Part shown: in pieces, positions 6,581-12,381 of the stretch | How positions within the stretch are numbered: position 1 is the first letter of the stretch | Layout of the letters: each line of letters begins with the position of its first letter | Position numbers and translations under genes: made by a program | DNA from: Spirochaetia bacterium | GTDB lineage: Bacteria > Spirochaetota > Spirochaetia > Treponematales > Breznakiellaceae | DNA: 12,381 bases | Direction: 5' to 3' | Assembly (NCBI GenBank): GCA_025997655.1 | Contig: BNUW01000070.1 | Span: forward strand, 1-12,381 | The notes under the pieces: model-generated | Seen by the model: the letters and a program-made list of their open reading frames with translations, nothing else | What the model was told of the DNA's origin: nothing | Database searches by the model: none

Positions 6581-8280
6581 GGCGCAGTGACCCTCCTGCC
6601 TTGCTCGTAGTCGATAAAGCGCCGGACAAAAGCACGGGGGTCGGATATCCCCGCCTTGACCGCTAAATCGTAGAGGCTGGTCCGTTTCAGGCTTGCCGCT
6701 TCCACCAGGCTATCGTCAGTTAGTATCGCTGCGGGGGTGTCACGGGTTAAGAGATGCCCTTCGGATAGAACCAGGGCGCGGCGGGTGTATTCAAGCATCA
6801 GGTGCATATCATGGGTGATCAGCAGGAAACTAAGGCCCTGTTCCCGATTGAGCTTCCGTAAGAACTCCATGATCTCCGAATAGTGGCGGTAATCCTGCCC
6901 CGCAGTGGGTTCGTCCAGGATGATCAGGGAGGGCCCCATCACTAATACTGAGGCAATGGTAAGCCGCTTCTTCTGGCCGAAGCTCAAAGCGTTCACCGGC
7001 CAGTTGCGGAAGGGGTAGAGGCCGCAGATTTTGAGGGCCCCATAGACCCGGTCCCGGATTTCATTTTCACCGACGCCGCGATTCCGCAGGGCCAGGGCGG
7101 TCTCATCAAAGATCAGGGGGAAAGAAATCATCTGGTTGGGGTTCTGCATCACATAACCGATATGCTCAGAGCGTTCCTTGATGGAATAATCCGCAAGGTC
7201 CTTACCATCCAGAAAAATCTGCCCCGCATCGGGATGGATAAACCCCGCGATAAGCTTTGCCAGGGTGGACTTCCCCGCGCCGTTTCTACCGACCAGGCTG
7301 ACGCATTCCCCTTTCGCCAAAGAAAAGGACACGCCCTCCAGGATCTGTTTCGTGCCAGGGTAGTGATACTGCAAGTCCCGCACTTCCAGCAGGGTCGGCG
7401 CACTTTCGGGCAGCCGTTCCTCCGGCAATGCCGCATCCCAGGCCGCAAGGGGGCGGGGATCAAAGCGCAGTGTTTCTACCGACTCAAGGCCCATATCAGG
7501 CGTCAAATCAATGCCGGCATATCTGAGGGCGCTTAGGTAAAAAGGCTCCCGGATGCCGGTCTTGCCCAGCAGGTCCGACGCCAAAAGTTCCGCCGGTTTC
7601 AGGTCCGCAAGGATTCTCCCCTTATCCATTACCACGATACGATCCACCGGCCGATGCAGCGCATCCTCCAGCCGGTGCTCCACGATGATAACGGTTTTTC
7701 CCGTTTCATTGTGGAGCCGGTCAATCAGCTCAATGGCCTCTTTCCCCGCAGCGGGATCAAGATTCGCCAGGGGTTCATCGAAGAGGAGGATGTCCACATC
7801 GTTCATCAGAAGCCCCGCCAGGGATACCCGCTGCTTCTGCCCCCCGGAAAGATCCTGGGGCGATTTTTCCAGGTGATCCTCCATGTGGACCAGCGCTGCC
7901 GCCTGCCGCACACGGCGGTGCATTTCTGCGGCGGGCACACAATCGTTCTCCGCCGCGAAGGCGATATCCTCCCCGGCGCTGAGCCCCACGAACTGACCGT
8001 CCGTATCCTGCAGCAGGGTTCCTACTTTTGTTGAAAGGGTAAAAATATCCAGGGCCGCAGATTCTTCTCCCATGATGGAACAGGAACCACTGATGGCGCC
8101 CTTAAAGGCGTGGGGAATAAGTCCGTTGATGCAATGGGCCAGGGTGGACTTCCCCGACCCTGAGGGCCCCAGGATCAGAATCTTCTCCCCCCGGCCAACG
8201 GAAAAGTTGATATCGAACAGGGTCGGCTCCGCCTGGGACCGGTACTGAAAACCAAAGTCCCGGAAAACCAGTACCGAAAT
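6577..8280 (-). CDS. ecfA: ECF transporter fused double ATPase (EcfA1-EcfA2), probable non-AUG start
   Basis: One 567-residue chain holds two ABC ATPase domains. Domain 1 has Walker A GPSGSGKST (38-46), signature LSGGQKQR (from 144), Walker B ILLFDE (164-169) and H-loop VEH (200-202). Domain 2 has Walker A GRNGAGKST (331-339), signature LSFGQKKR (from 432) and Walker B LIILDE (452-457). The first ATG in frame is at 8073, which would delete Walker A of domain 1, so the true start must lie upstream. The frame is closed by TAA at 8295-8293. Between that and Walker A there is no ATG, GTG or TTG. The best choice is ATT at 8280-8278, with AAAGGCGG 6 nt upstream and 1 nt after the S-component stop; CTG at 8271 is second. 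The product energises vitamin or micronutrient uptake. Confidence 0.9.
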   Translation of the reverse strand: MSVLVFRDFGFQYRSQAEPTLFDINFSVGRGEKILILGPSGSGKSTLAHCINGLIPHAFKGAISGSCSIMGEESAALDIFTLSTKVGTLLQDTDGQFVGLSAGEDIAFAAENDCVPAAEMHRRVRQAAALVHMEDHLEKSPQDLSGGQKQRVSLAGLLMNDVDILLFDEPLANLDPAAGKEAIELIDRLHNETGKTVIIVEHRLEDALHRPVDRIVVMDKGRILADLKPAELLASDLLGKTGIREPFYLSALRYAGIDLTPDMGLESVETLRFDPRPLAAWDAALPEERLPESAPTLLEVRDLQYHYPGTKQILEGVSFSLAKGECVSLVGRNGAGKSTLAKLIAGFIHPDAGQIFLDGKDLADYSIKERSEHIGYVMQNPNQMISFPLIFDETALALRNRGVGENEIRDRVYGALKICGLYPFRNWPVNALSFGQKKRLTIASVLVMGPSLIILDEPTAGQDYRHYSEIMEFLRKLNREQGLSFLLITHDMHLMLEYTRRALVLSEGHLLTRDTPAAILTDDSLVEAASLKRTSLYDLAVKAGISDPRAFVRRFIDYEQGRRVTAP

Positions 8281-8281
8281 A

Positions 8282-8833
8282 CTATTCCGCCTTTAAGCTG
8301 CCCGCCTTAACCTTGGTACGGCTGTAGCCAAAGGCCAGGATGGTACCGAGGATCAGAATAACTGCGCTGTTGAGCCCGCCGGCAACCAGCCCCTGGAGAT
8401 ACACCTTATCCACCGGCTCCTGGTAGATCAGGATGTCCAGGGTGGGGGCGATAGCAACCCAGGCCACGGCGTTGGCAAGAATCTGCACCACATTGAAGAT
8501 GACCGCATTCTTGACCCCAAATCCCCCTTCCTCAATCTTGTAGAGCTTCCAGAACAGACCGACCAAAAGGCCGAAAACCGCATCCGCGATAACCCAGGAC
8601 CACCACACTCCACCCCAGCTAAGGTCCGTCAGGGTGTGCCCGATGAAGCCGATGAGCAGTCCCGCGACAGGCCCAAAAATCGCCGCAAAGACCGTCAGAA
8701 TTGCCGGGGCAAGCTGCAGGTTGGTATTGGGAATCCCCGAGGGAAGCGCGACGAACCGCATCAACACAAACACCAGGGCGGCGCCGATACCCACCGCCAC
8801 CACGGTCCGGACCGAGATACTCTTTTTTGCCAT
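8282..8833 (-). CDS. ECF transporter substrate-binding S component (UPF0397-like)
   Basis: This 183-residue membrane protein has about five to six hydrophobic helices. The N-terminus reads ISVRTVVAVGIGAALVFVLM, then ALPSGIPNTNLQLAPAILTV, then GPVAGLLIGFIGHTLTDLSW and WWSWVIADAVFGLLVG. This pattern, with the conserved PNTN and GFIGH segments, fits the UPF0397/DUF1393-like group of ECF S components that travel with their own fused ATPase and EcfT. The S component decides substrate specificity. In this group the substrate is not settled from sequence, and I assign none. ATG 8833 has ATAGGAGGT shortly upstream and follows a good promoter. The stop is 1 nt before the proposed ATPase start. No riboswitch is visible in the short leader. 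Confidence 0.85.
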   Translation of the reverse strand: MAKKSISVRTVVAVGIGAALVFVLMRFVALPSGIPNTNLQLAPAILTVFAAIFGPVAGLLIGFIGHTLTDLSWGGVWWSWVIADAVFGLLVGLFWKLYKIEEGGFGVKNAVIFNVVQILANAVAWVAIAPTLDILIYQEPVDKVYLQGLVAGGLNSAVILILGTILAFGYSRTKVKAGSLKAE

Positions 8834-8859
8834 AGAAAAGACCTCCTATAATGTCATCA

Positions 8860-8888
8860 ATTATAATACGCAGCTGAATACTAGGCAA
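8860..8888 (-). promoter_or_regulatory. Promoter of the ECF transporter operon
   Basis: On the minus strand, TTGCCT (8888-8883) is followed after 17 nt by TATAAT (8865-8860), a perfect -10 box. The predicted start, near 8853, leaves about a 20-nt leader with the GGAGG site of the S-component gene. A plus-strand TATAAT (8862-8867) overlaps this -10 and could serve a divergent transcript. Confidence 0.7.
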
Positions 8889-9000
8889 TACACGGAGGAA
8901 GAAGGAGGGATGACGCAGTTATCCAAGGGGAAAGCCCTCCGGCTTGAACTCCTGCCAATGTTTAGCGCTCCAAAGGATAGCCTGTTCGTATCCCCTCGAG

Positions 9001-9135
9001 GCAGAAAAGAATATGCCCCAGTAAAAGTATTGGGGGTGGCAGTGGGAAAGCATAGGGGGGACCCTTCGGGGGGACCCTGTGCTTTCCCACTGACAGGACC
9101 CCCCGCTAACCTTCTCCCGGCATATTCTTTTCTGC
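9001..9135. ncRNA. Candidate structured RNA / long nested palindrome upstream of dnaX
   Basis: GCAGAAAAGAATATGCC (9001-9017) is perfectly complementary to 9119-9135, giving a 17-bp closing stem. Inside, 9040-9057 (CAGTGGGAAAGCATAGGG) pairs with 9075-9092 over 18 bp with one G-U. Between the stems are asymmetric strands of 22 and 26 nt, partly closable by G-run 9032-9036 with C-run 9099-9104. The tip has a 10-bp direct repeat GGGGGGACCC (9055-9064, 9068-9077), and a C(UUCG)G tetraloop is possible. The layout of closing stem, bubble and terminal hairpin recalls 6S RNA, but I see no sequence signature that proves it. It lacks the SRP RNA tetraloop motif often found beside dnaX. It could instead be a palindromic repeat element. 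Confidence 0.4.
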
Positions 9136-9157
9136 TCTTAGCCGGTTTATTTTTTTT
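9117..9157 (+). terminator. Possible intrinsic terminator upstream of dnaX, mutually exclusive with the long palindrome
   Basis: CCGGC (9117-9121) pairs with GCCGG (9141-9145), followed directly by a T-rich run with a single A (9146-9157). The 19-nt loop is long. Its 5' arm and loop overlap the 3' arm of the palindrome's closing stem (9119-9135), so only one of the two can form. That is an attenuator-like arrangement. Confidence 0.35.
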
Positions 9158-9168
9158 ACGAACCAGGC

Positions 9169-9174
9169 TATACT
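9169..9174 (+). promoter_or_regulatory. -10 box of dnaX, probably giving a leaderless mRNA
   Basis: TATACT lies 8 nt before the dnaX ATG, so transcription should begin at or within a few bases of the start codon. No Shine-Dalgarno sequence precedes the ATG (the bases are ACTACCCCATC). The -35 region (about 9146-9151, TTTATT) is weak. Confidence 0.45.
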
Positions 9175-9182
9175 ACCCCATC

Positions 9183-10370
9183 ATGGCTTATGAAGTTACC
9201 GCCACCAAGCGCCGCCCCAAAACCTTCGACGAACTGGCCGGCCAGGATTTTGTCGCCGCCACCCTGAAAAGTTCCATCGAATCGGGGCGTATCGCCCATG
9301 CCTACCTCTTTTCAGGGCCCCGGGGCTGCGGCAAAACCAGCGCCGCCCGTATCCTTGCCCGGTCCCTCAACTGCGAGAAGGGGCCCACAGTGAACCCCTG
9401 CGGTGTCTGTCCCAGTTGCCGGGAAATCGCCCGGGGGGCAAATCTGGACATCATCGAGATTGACGGGGCGTCCAATAACTCGGTGGACAGCGTGCGGCAG
9501 ATTAAGGACGAGGTCATTTTCCCGCCCCACGGGGGGAAGAAAAAGATCTATATAATAGATGAAGTCCACATGCTCACCAACAACGCCTTTAACGCCCTGC
9601 TCAAAACCATTGAGGAGCCCCCTGAGTATATCGTCTTTATCTTCGCCACCACGGAAGTCCATAAGGTACCGGCCACCATCAGGAGCCGGTGCCAGCAGTT
9701 CAATTTCAGGCTTATCCCCATAGAAACCATACAGAAAATCCTCAAGGATACCTGCACGGAAATGGGGATTGAGGCGGAGGACGAGGCCCTGTTCTGGATT
9801 GCCAAGGAATCCACCGGCAGTCTCCGGGACGCCTACACCCTCTTTGACCAGGTGGCATCCTTTTCCGATGGGCATATCCGTGAACAGCTTATCCGGGACA
9901 AGCTCGGGCTGGTGGGGCTGGATAAACTTAACGCCCTGGCGGAAACCTGCGCGGCCAACGATACCGCCGCCGCCTTTGCCCTGCTGGACGGCATCCTGGA
10001 CGGCGGGGTAGCGATAGAACAATTCGTCATTGATGTAGCGGGGTATTACCGGAGCCTGCTGCTGTTGAAAAACGGGGTTACCCGGGAGACCCTCCTGGGT
10101 TACGGACCGGAGCGTTTCTCCGCCCCGGTCCGGGAGAAGCTTGATTCGGCGCAGCTTGAACAGGCTTTGTCTTTGCTCCTGGGGCTCTACCGGGACATAC
10201 GGTACTCGGTTTCTCCCCGGTTTGAACTGGAAACGGTGCTGTCAAAACTCTGCTGGCTGGACCGCTGGGTGTCCCCCCTGGAACTGCGGAACGCCATCGC
10301 CGGTGCACAGAATGTCCTCGCCCAAGGCGGCGGGGGAGGGCTAGCCGGCCCTTTAGCCCGGCGGGGCTGA
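9183..10370 (+). CDS. dnaX: DnaX short, gamma-like form (unshifted reading)
   Basis: Conventional translation without slippage stops at TGA 10368-10370 and gives 395 residues. This covers the AAA+ domains I and II and the oligomerisation domain III, and lacks the tau-specific C-terminus. It is the counterpart of the E. coli gamma subunit. In E. coli, however, the short form is the shifted product, while here it is the unshifted one. The last residues (AQGGGGGLAGPLARRG) are encoded over the frameshift signal and look like low-complexity by-product rather than domain. Confidence 0.8.
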   Translation: MAYEVTATKRRPKTFDELAGQDFVAATLKSSIESGRIAHAYLFSGPRGCGKTSAARILARSLNCEKGPTVNPCGVCPSCREIARGANLDIIEIDGASNNSVDSVRQIKDEVIFPPHGGKKKIYIIDEVHMLTNNAFNALLKTIEEPPEYIVFIFATTEVHKVPATIRSRCQQFNFRLIPIETIQKILKDTCTEMGIEAEDEALFWIAKESTGSLRDAYTLFDQVASFSDGHIREQLIRDKLGLVGLDKLNALAETCAANDTAAAFALLDGILDGGVAIEQFVIDVAGYYRSLLLLKNGVTRETLLGYGPERFSAPVREKLDSAQLEQALSLLLGLYRDIRYSVSPRFELETVLSKLCWLDRWVSPLELRNAIAGAQNVLAQGGGGGLAGPLARRG

Positions 10371-10897
10371 GTGGGGCCCCGGTAAACCATAGCGGAGACG
10401 ACCTTAGCCGTCCCGGCGCTTTTACCGAAGGGTTTAAGCGGCTTCTGGCCGCCCGGGAAGCTGCGGCTGAACCTGCATCCCGGCAGCCGACGCTCGAACC
10501 CGCGGCAAGCTCAACGCCGGTAAGCGCGCAAACCGTTAAACCGGCGCCTTGCAAGGACTTACCGGAACTGCGCCTTGCCCTTATCGGGAGCCTCCGCCGG
10601 GACCGGGGGATACTTGCTTCGGGGATAGAGAAGTCCCTGCCCTGGGAATGGGCGACGCCCCCCGGTGAGAAACTTCTTATCCCGGTGCGGGATGCCCTGA
10701 CGGCGGGTTTGCTGAAGAAGGAGTACCCCCTTATCCGGCAAATCCTGGGGGAGCTTTGGGAGGGCCATCCCTTGGATATTGAGGTAGTGGTGTCCTCCGG
10801 CAACGCAGGGGATGCGGAATTGCCGCCCCAGGTAGCGCTGGTTCAACGGATGTTCCGGGGAACGGTGGTGAAAAAAAGCAGCATGGAGAGGGAATGA
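9183..10897 (+). CDS. dnaX: DNA polymerase III clamp-loader subunit DnaX, long (tau) form via -1 frameshift at 10349-10355
   Basis: DnaX is the AAA+ motor of the clamp loader; tau also ties the loader to polymerase and helicase. Walker A GPRGCGKT is at 45-52. The zinc module is C64, C73, C76, C79. Walker B IIDEVH is at 124-129, sensor ATTE at 155-158, and SRC with the arginine finger at 168-170. The zero frame stops at TGA 10368-10370. The -1 frame continues from 10355 to 10897. After a Pro/Ala-rich linker it encodes a tau-type C-terminal domain (for example LALIGSLRRDRGILASGIEK, then LLIPVRDALTAG). A slip at CCCTTTA gives 571 residues, a normal tau length. A sequencing or true frameshift mutation is the alternative, but the signal is so complete that programmed shifting is favoured. 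ATG 9183 opens the conserved MAYEVTATKRRPKTFDELAG. Confidence 0.85.
10332..10381 (+). promoter_or_regulatory. Programmed -1 ribosomal frameshift signal in dnaX
   Basis: Three parts are seen. The first is an internal SD-like GGGGGAGGG (10332-10340), 8 nt upstream of the slip site. The second is the heptamer C CCT TTA (10349-10355), in the correct X XXY YYZ phase with zero-frame codons CCT and TTA. The third is a hairpin CGGGGC (10362-10367) with GCCCCG (10376-10381), loop TGAGTGGG, starting 6 nt after the heptamer. The zero-frame stop TGA lies in the loop. The same three-part design drives E. coli dnaX frameshifting. Confidence 0.8.
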
Positions 10898-10928
10898 TAG
10901 TAATCATTTCCATTTTATAGGAGTAACG

Positions 10929-11285
10929 ATGCAAATAAATCCCTTTGATATTCTCAAAAACGCCCAGAAAATTCAGGAGCAGGTGGGGTCCTTCCAGGAA
11001 AAACTGGGGGGCATTACGGTGACCGGTTCCGCCGGGGGCGGCATGGTGGAGATCACGATGAATGGCCGCATGGAAATTCTGGCGGTGCGGATACTGCCGG
11101 AAGCGGCGGCGGATGTGGAAATGCTCCAGGATTTGGTTGCCGCCGCTTTTACCGGCACCGCGGAAAAGATAAAGGAAGCCCTGAACCGCGAAATGGGTTC
11201 CCTTATGGGCACGGCGGGACTCCAGGGCGTGCCCGGCTTCCCCGGCGGTTTTCCGGGCTTCGGCGCCCCAGGTGCGTCCTCTTGA
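10929..11285 (+). CDS. ybaB: YbaB/EbfC family nucleoid-associated protein
   Basis: This 118-residue DNA-binding protein forms homodimers that coat the nucleoid, and it nearly always lies between dnaX and recR, as here. The N-terminal helix (NPFDILKNAQKIQEQVGSFQ) is followed by the family core: GSAGGGMVEITMNGRMEILAV, then a Leu-rich helix (MLQDLVAAAFTGTAEKIKEA). The C-terminus is a Gly/Pro/Phe-rich tail (PGFPGGFPGFG), longer than in E. coli. The start has TAGGAG 6 nt upstream and lies 31 nt after the tau stop. Its TGA overlaps the recR ATG (TGATG). Confidence 0.94.
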   Translation: MQINPFDILKNAQKIQEQVGSFQEKLGGITVTGSAGGGMVEITMNGRMEILAVRILPEAAADVEMLQDLVAAAFTGTAEKIKEALNREMGSLMGTAGLQGVPGFPGGFPGFGAPGASS

Positions 11286-11887
11286 TGAACGCGCTTGACC
11301 GGCTGGTGACCCTTCTTGCCAAACTCCCCGGGGTGGGCAAGAAAAGCGCAGGCCGTATGGCCTACCATATCCTGGATACCAGCGCCGACTATGCCCGTGA
11401 TCTGGCGGAGGCGCTTGCGGGGCTCCACCGCTCAATCAGGCACTGCTCCCTGTGCGGCGGCTTTACGGAAACCGATCCCTGCCCCATTTGCACCGATTCC
11501 GGCAGGGATGCTTCTCTATTATGTGTGGTCGAGCGGGCCCAGGATGTGCGGGTCATCGATGAATCCCGGGAGTTTCACGGGCGCTTCCATGTGTTAGGGG
11601 GGCTCATCGCCCCGCTGGAAGGCATAGGCCCGGAGGACCTCAGTATCGGGCGGCTCCTCAACCGGGTCCGTCGGGAGGGGGTGCGGGAGGTGATCCTGGC
11701 TATGAACCCCACCCTGGAAGGGGACACCACCGCCCTCTACTTACAGAAACTGCTTAAGGCCCTACCGGGCCAGGATTCCGGGGTTGAGGTGACGCGCCTT
11801 GCCTCGGGACTGCCCGTGGGGGGTGACCTGGAATATGCCGACCGGCTGACCCTTTCCCGCAGCTTCCGGGGCCGGGTTAAGCTCTAG
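11285..11887 (+). CDS. recR: Recombination mediator protein RecR
   Basis: RecR, with RecO and RecF, loads RecA onto gapped single-stranded DNA. The 200-residue protein shows the helix-hairpin-helix [17 protein letters not shown] (14-30). The zinc finger CSLC and CPIC has ligands C54, C57, C66 and C69. The Toprim domain from about residue 76 includes [11 protein letters not shown] and [17 protein letters not shown], and the end reads [20 protein letters not shown]. All are standard for the family, as is the length. ATG 11285 shares its A with the ybaB stop, giving coupled translation; the TTG one codon upstream (11282) is a less likely start. Confidence 0.96.
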   Translation: MNALDRLVTLLAKLPGVGKKSAGRMAYHILDTSADYARDLAEALAGLHRSIRHCSLCGGFTETDPCPICTDSGRDASLLCVVERAQDVRVIDESREFHGRFHVLGGLIAPLEGIGPEDLSIGRLLNRVRREGVREVILAMNPTLEGDTTALYLQKLLKALPGQDSGVEVTRLASGLPVGGDLEYADRLTLSRSFRGRVKL

Positions 11888-11904
11888 CCCAAACTCTCAT
11901 TCTG

Positions 11905-11913
11905 TGGTATAAT
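11905..11913 (+). promoter_or_regulatory. Extended -10 promoter of the cyclophilin gene, leaderless arrangement
   Basis: TGGTATAAT is a perfect extended -10 (TG, one base, TATAAT). Its last T is at 11913 and the ATG begins at 11920. The expected transcription start is therefore the A of the start codon or within a base or two. No Shine-Dalgarno sequence fits between. There is no -35 match, as usual for extended -10 promoters. Confidence 0.65.
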
Positions 11914-11919
11914 TTTCCT

Positions 11920-12381
11920 ATGCGTGGATTAACAAGATTGAGTATCGGTAGTTTTCTCCTGGCGTGTTTTGCCGCCGGGACCGCTGCCTGCGCCCCCTCA
12001 GGGAAGTCCGGTTCCGGTGGAGGGGATGGGAATCTCGGGGACGGCATGTTTGCCCGGATTCATACCAACCGGGGGGACATCATCCTGCGGCTGGAATACC
12101 AAAAGACCCCCATGACGGTCTGTAATTTTGTCGCCCTGGCGGAGGGGAAGATGACCGCCGCCGGGAGCAAACCCTTTTATGACGGCCTTATCTTTCACCG
12201 GGTTATCCCGGATTTTATGATCCAGGGCGGTGACCCCCTGGGAACCGGCTCCGGCGGTCCGGGCTACCGGTTCCCCGACGAAATCCGCATCCCGTTTGGC
12301 CTTAAGCCGGGAACTAATCGCGGCGGTGGCTTCCCTTTGGAGAGTATCAAAGGCGGCCTGATCAGCCTTGAAAGCCATGGC
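11920..12381 (+). CDS. Cyclophilin-type peptidyl-prolyl cis-trans isomerase, putative lipoprotein (3'-truncated by window end)
   Basis: The frame is open to the window edge, with 154 residues visible. The N-terminus [20 protein letters not shown] is a signal sequence ending in GTAAC, a relaxed lipobox with the lipidated cysteine at 24, followed by a Ser/Gly linker. The mature protein would sit on the outer face of a membrane and help fold exported proteins. The cyclophilin core begins near residue 43 ([15 protein letters not shown]). It has NFVALAEG and [20 protein letters not shown] at 87-106, with the catalytic Arg at 94. After GYRFPDEI the usual short link to the MANAG-type strand is replaced by a longer one ([20 protein letters not shown]) before GLISLESHG. 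The catalytic Gln-Phe-Phe segment lies beyond the window. Confidence 0.88.
   Translation, partial: MRGLTRLSIGSFLLACFAAGTAACAPSGKSGSGGGDGNLGDGMFARIHTNRGDIILRLEYQKTPMTVCNFVALAEGKMTAAGSKPFYDGLIFHRVIPDFMIQGGDPLGTGSGGPGYRFPDEIRIPFGLKPGTNRGGGFPLESIKGGLISLESHG

Noticed and set aside
8883..9135. SRP RNA gene beside dnaX, as in some Firmicutes
   Set aside because: The conserved GGAA-type tetraloop and adjoining AGCA motif of SRP helix 8 is absent on both strands of this gap.
8910..9182. In-frame 91-codon N-terminal extension of dnaX from ATG 8910, preceded by GGAGGG
   Set aside because: The extension runs through the long palindrome and terminator and has no domain character. The DnaX family starts at MAYEVTATKRRP, and a -10 box lies between. 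The SD-ATG pair might still serve a short peptide or be part of the RNA.
8634..9182. Reading dnaX as a 578-residue frame from 8634
   Set aside because: Its first part is the antisense of the S-component gene; it is only an absence of stops.

Overview
The window is about half G+C and gene-dense. It reads as a chromosomal piece from an anaerobic, selenium-using bacterium. I lean towards a treponeme-like spirochaete: there is a selenocysteine elongation factor, a relaxed lipobox on the last gene, a dnaX-ybaB-recR block and an ECF transporter. This is an inference from gene style; no taxonomic marker is present.

Bases 1-5360 are a selenium region on the + strand. It opens with the 3' part of selB. 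Next comes a 214-bp MITE-like element with terminal inverted repeats and an apparent 8-bp target duplication. A strong promoter (TTGACA-N17-TATAGT) follows at once and drives a leader, then a DUF3343 gene, a YedE-family selenium-metabolism membrane protein, a double-cubane-cluster reductase (yjiM type) and its ATP-dependent activase (yjiL type). The first start codon after the promoter has an ideal ribosome binding site. It opens a frame that meets UGA at codon 17, has a SECIS-like hairpin just downstream, and then stays open until its stop overlaps the DUF3343 ATG. This is the most interesting object in the window: a candidate small selenoprotein or a UGA-dependent leader that senses selenium.

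Bases 5361-5743 hold no clear gene, only coding-like remnants on the minus strand. Bases 5744-8888 are a minus-strand ECF vitamin/micronutrient transporter operon: S component, fused double ATPase, then EcfT. It has its own promoter and tightly coupled genes. The ATPase appears to start at a non-standard codon, probably ATT.

Bases 8889-9182 hold a 135-nt nested palindrome and a U-tract, a candidate structured RNA or attenuator. Downstream on the + strand are dnaX, ybaB and recR (replication clamp loader, nucleoid protein, recombination repair), then a partial lipoprotein cyclophilin cut by the window end. dnaX carries a textbook -1 frameshift signal (internal SD-like GGGGGAGGG, heptamer C CCT TTA, hairpin 6 nt downstream). 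Here the unshifted product is the short gamma-like form and the shifted product is the long tau form. dnaX and the cyclophilin both have a -10 box 6-8 nt before the ATG and no Shine-Dalgarno sequence, which suggests leaderless mRNAs.
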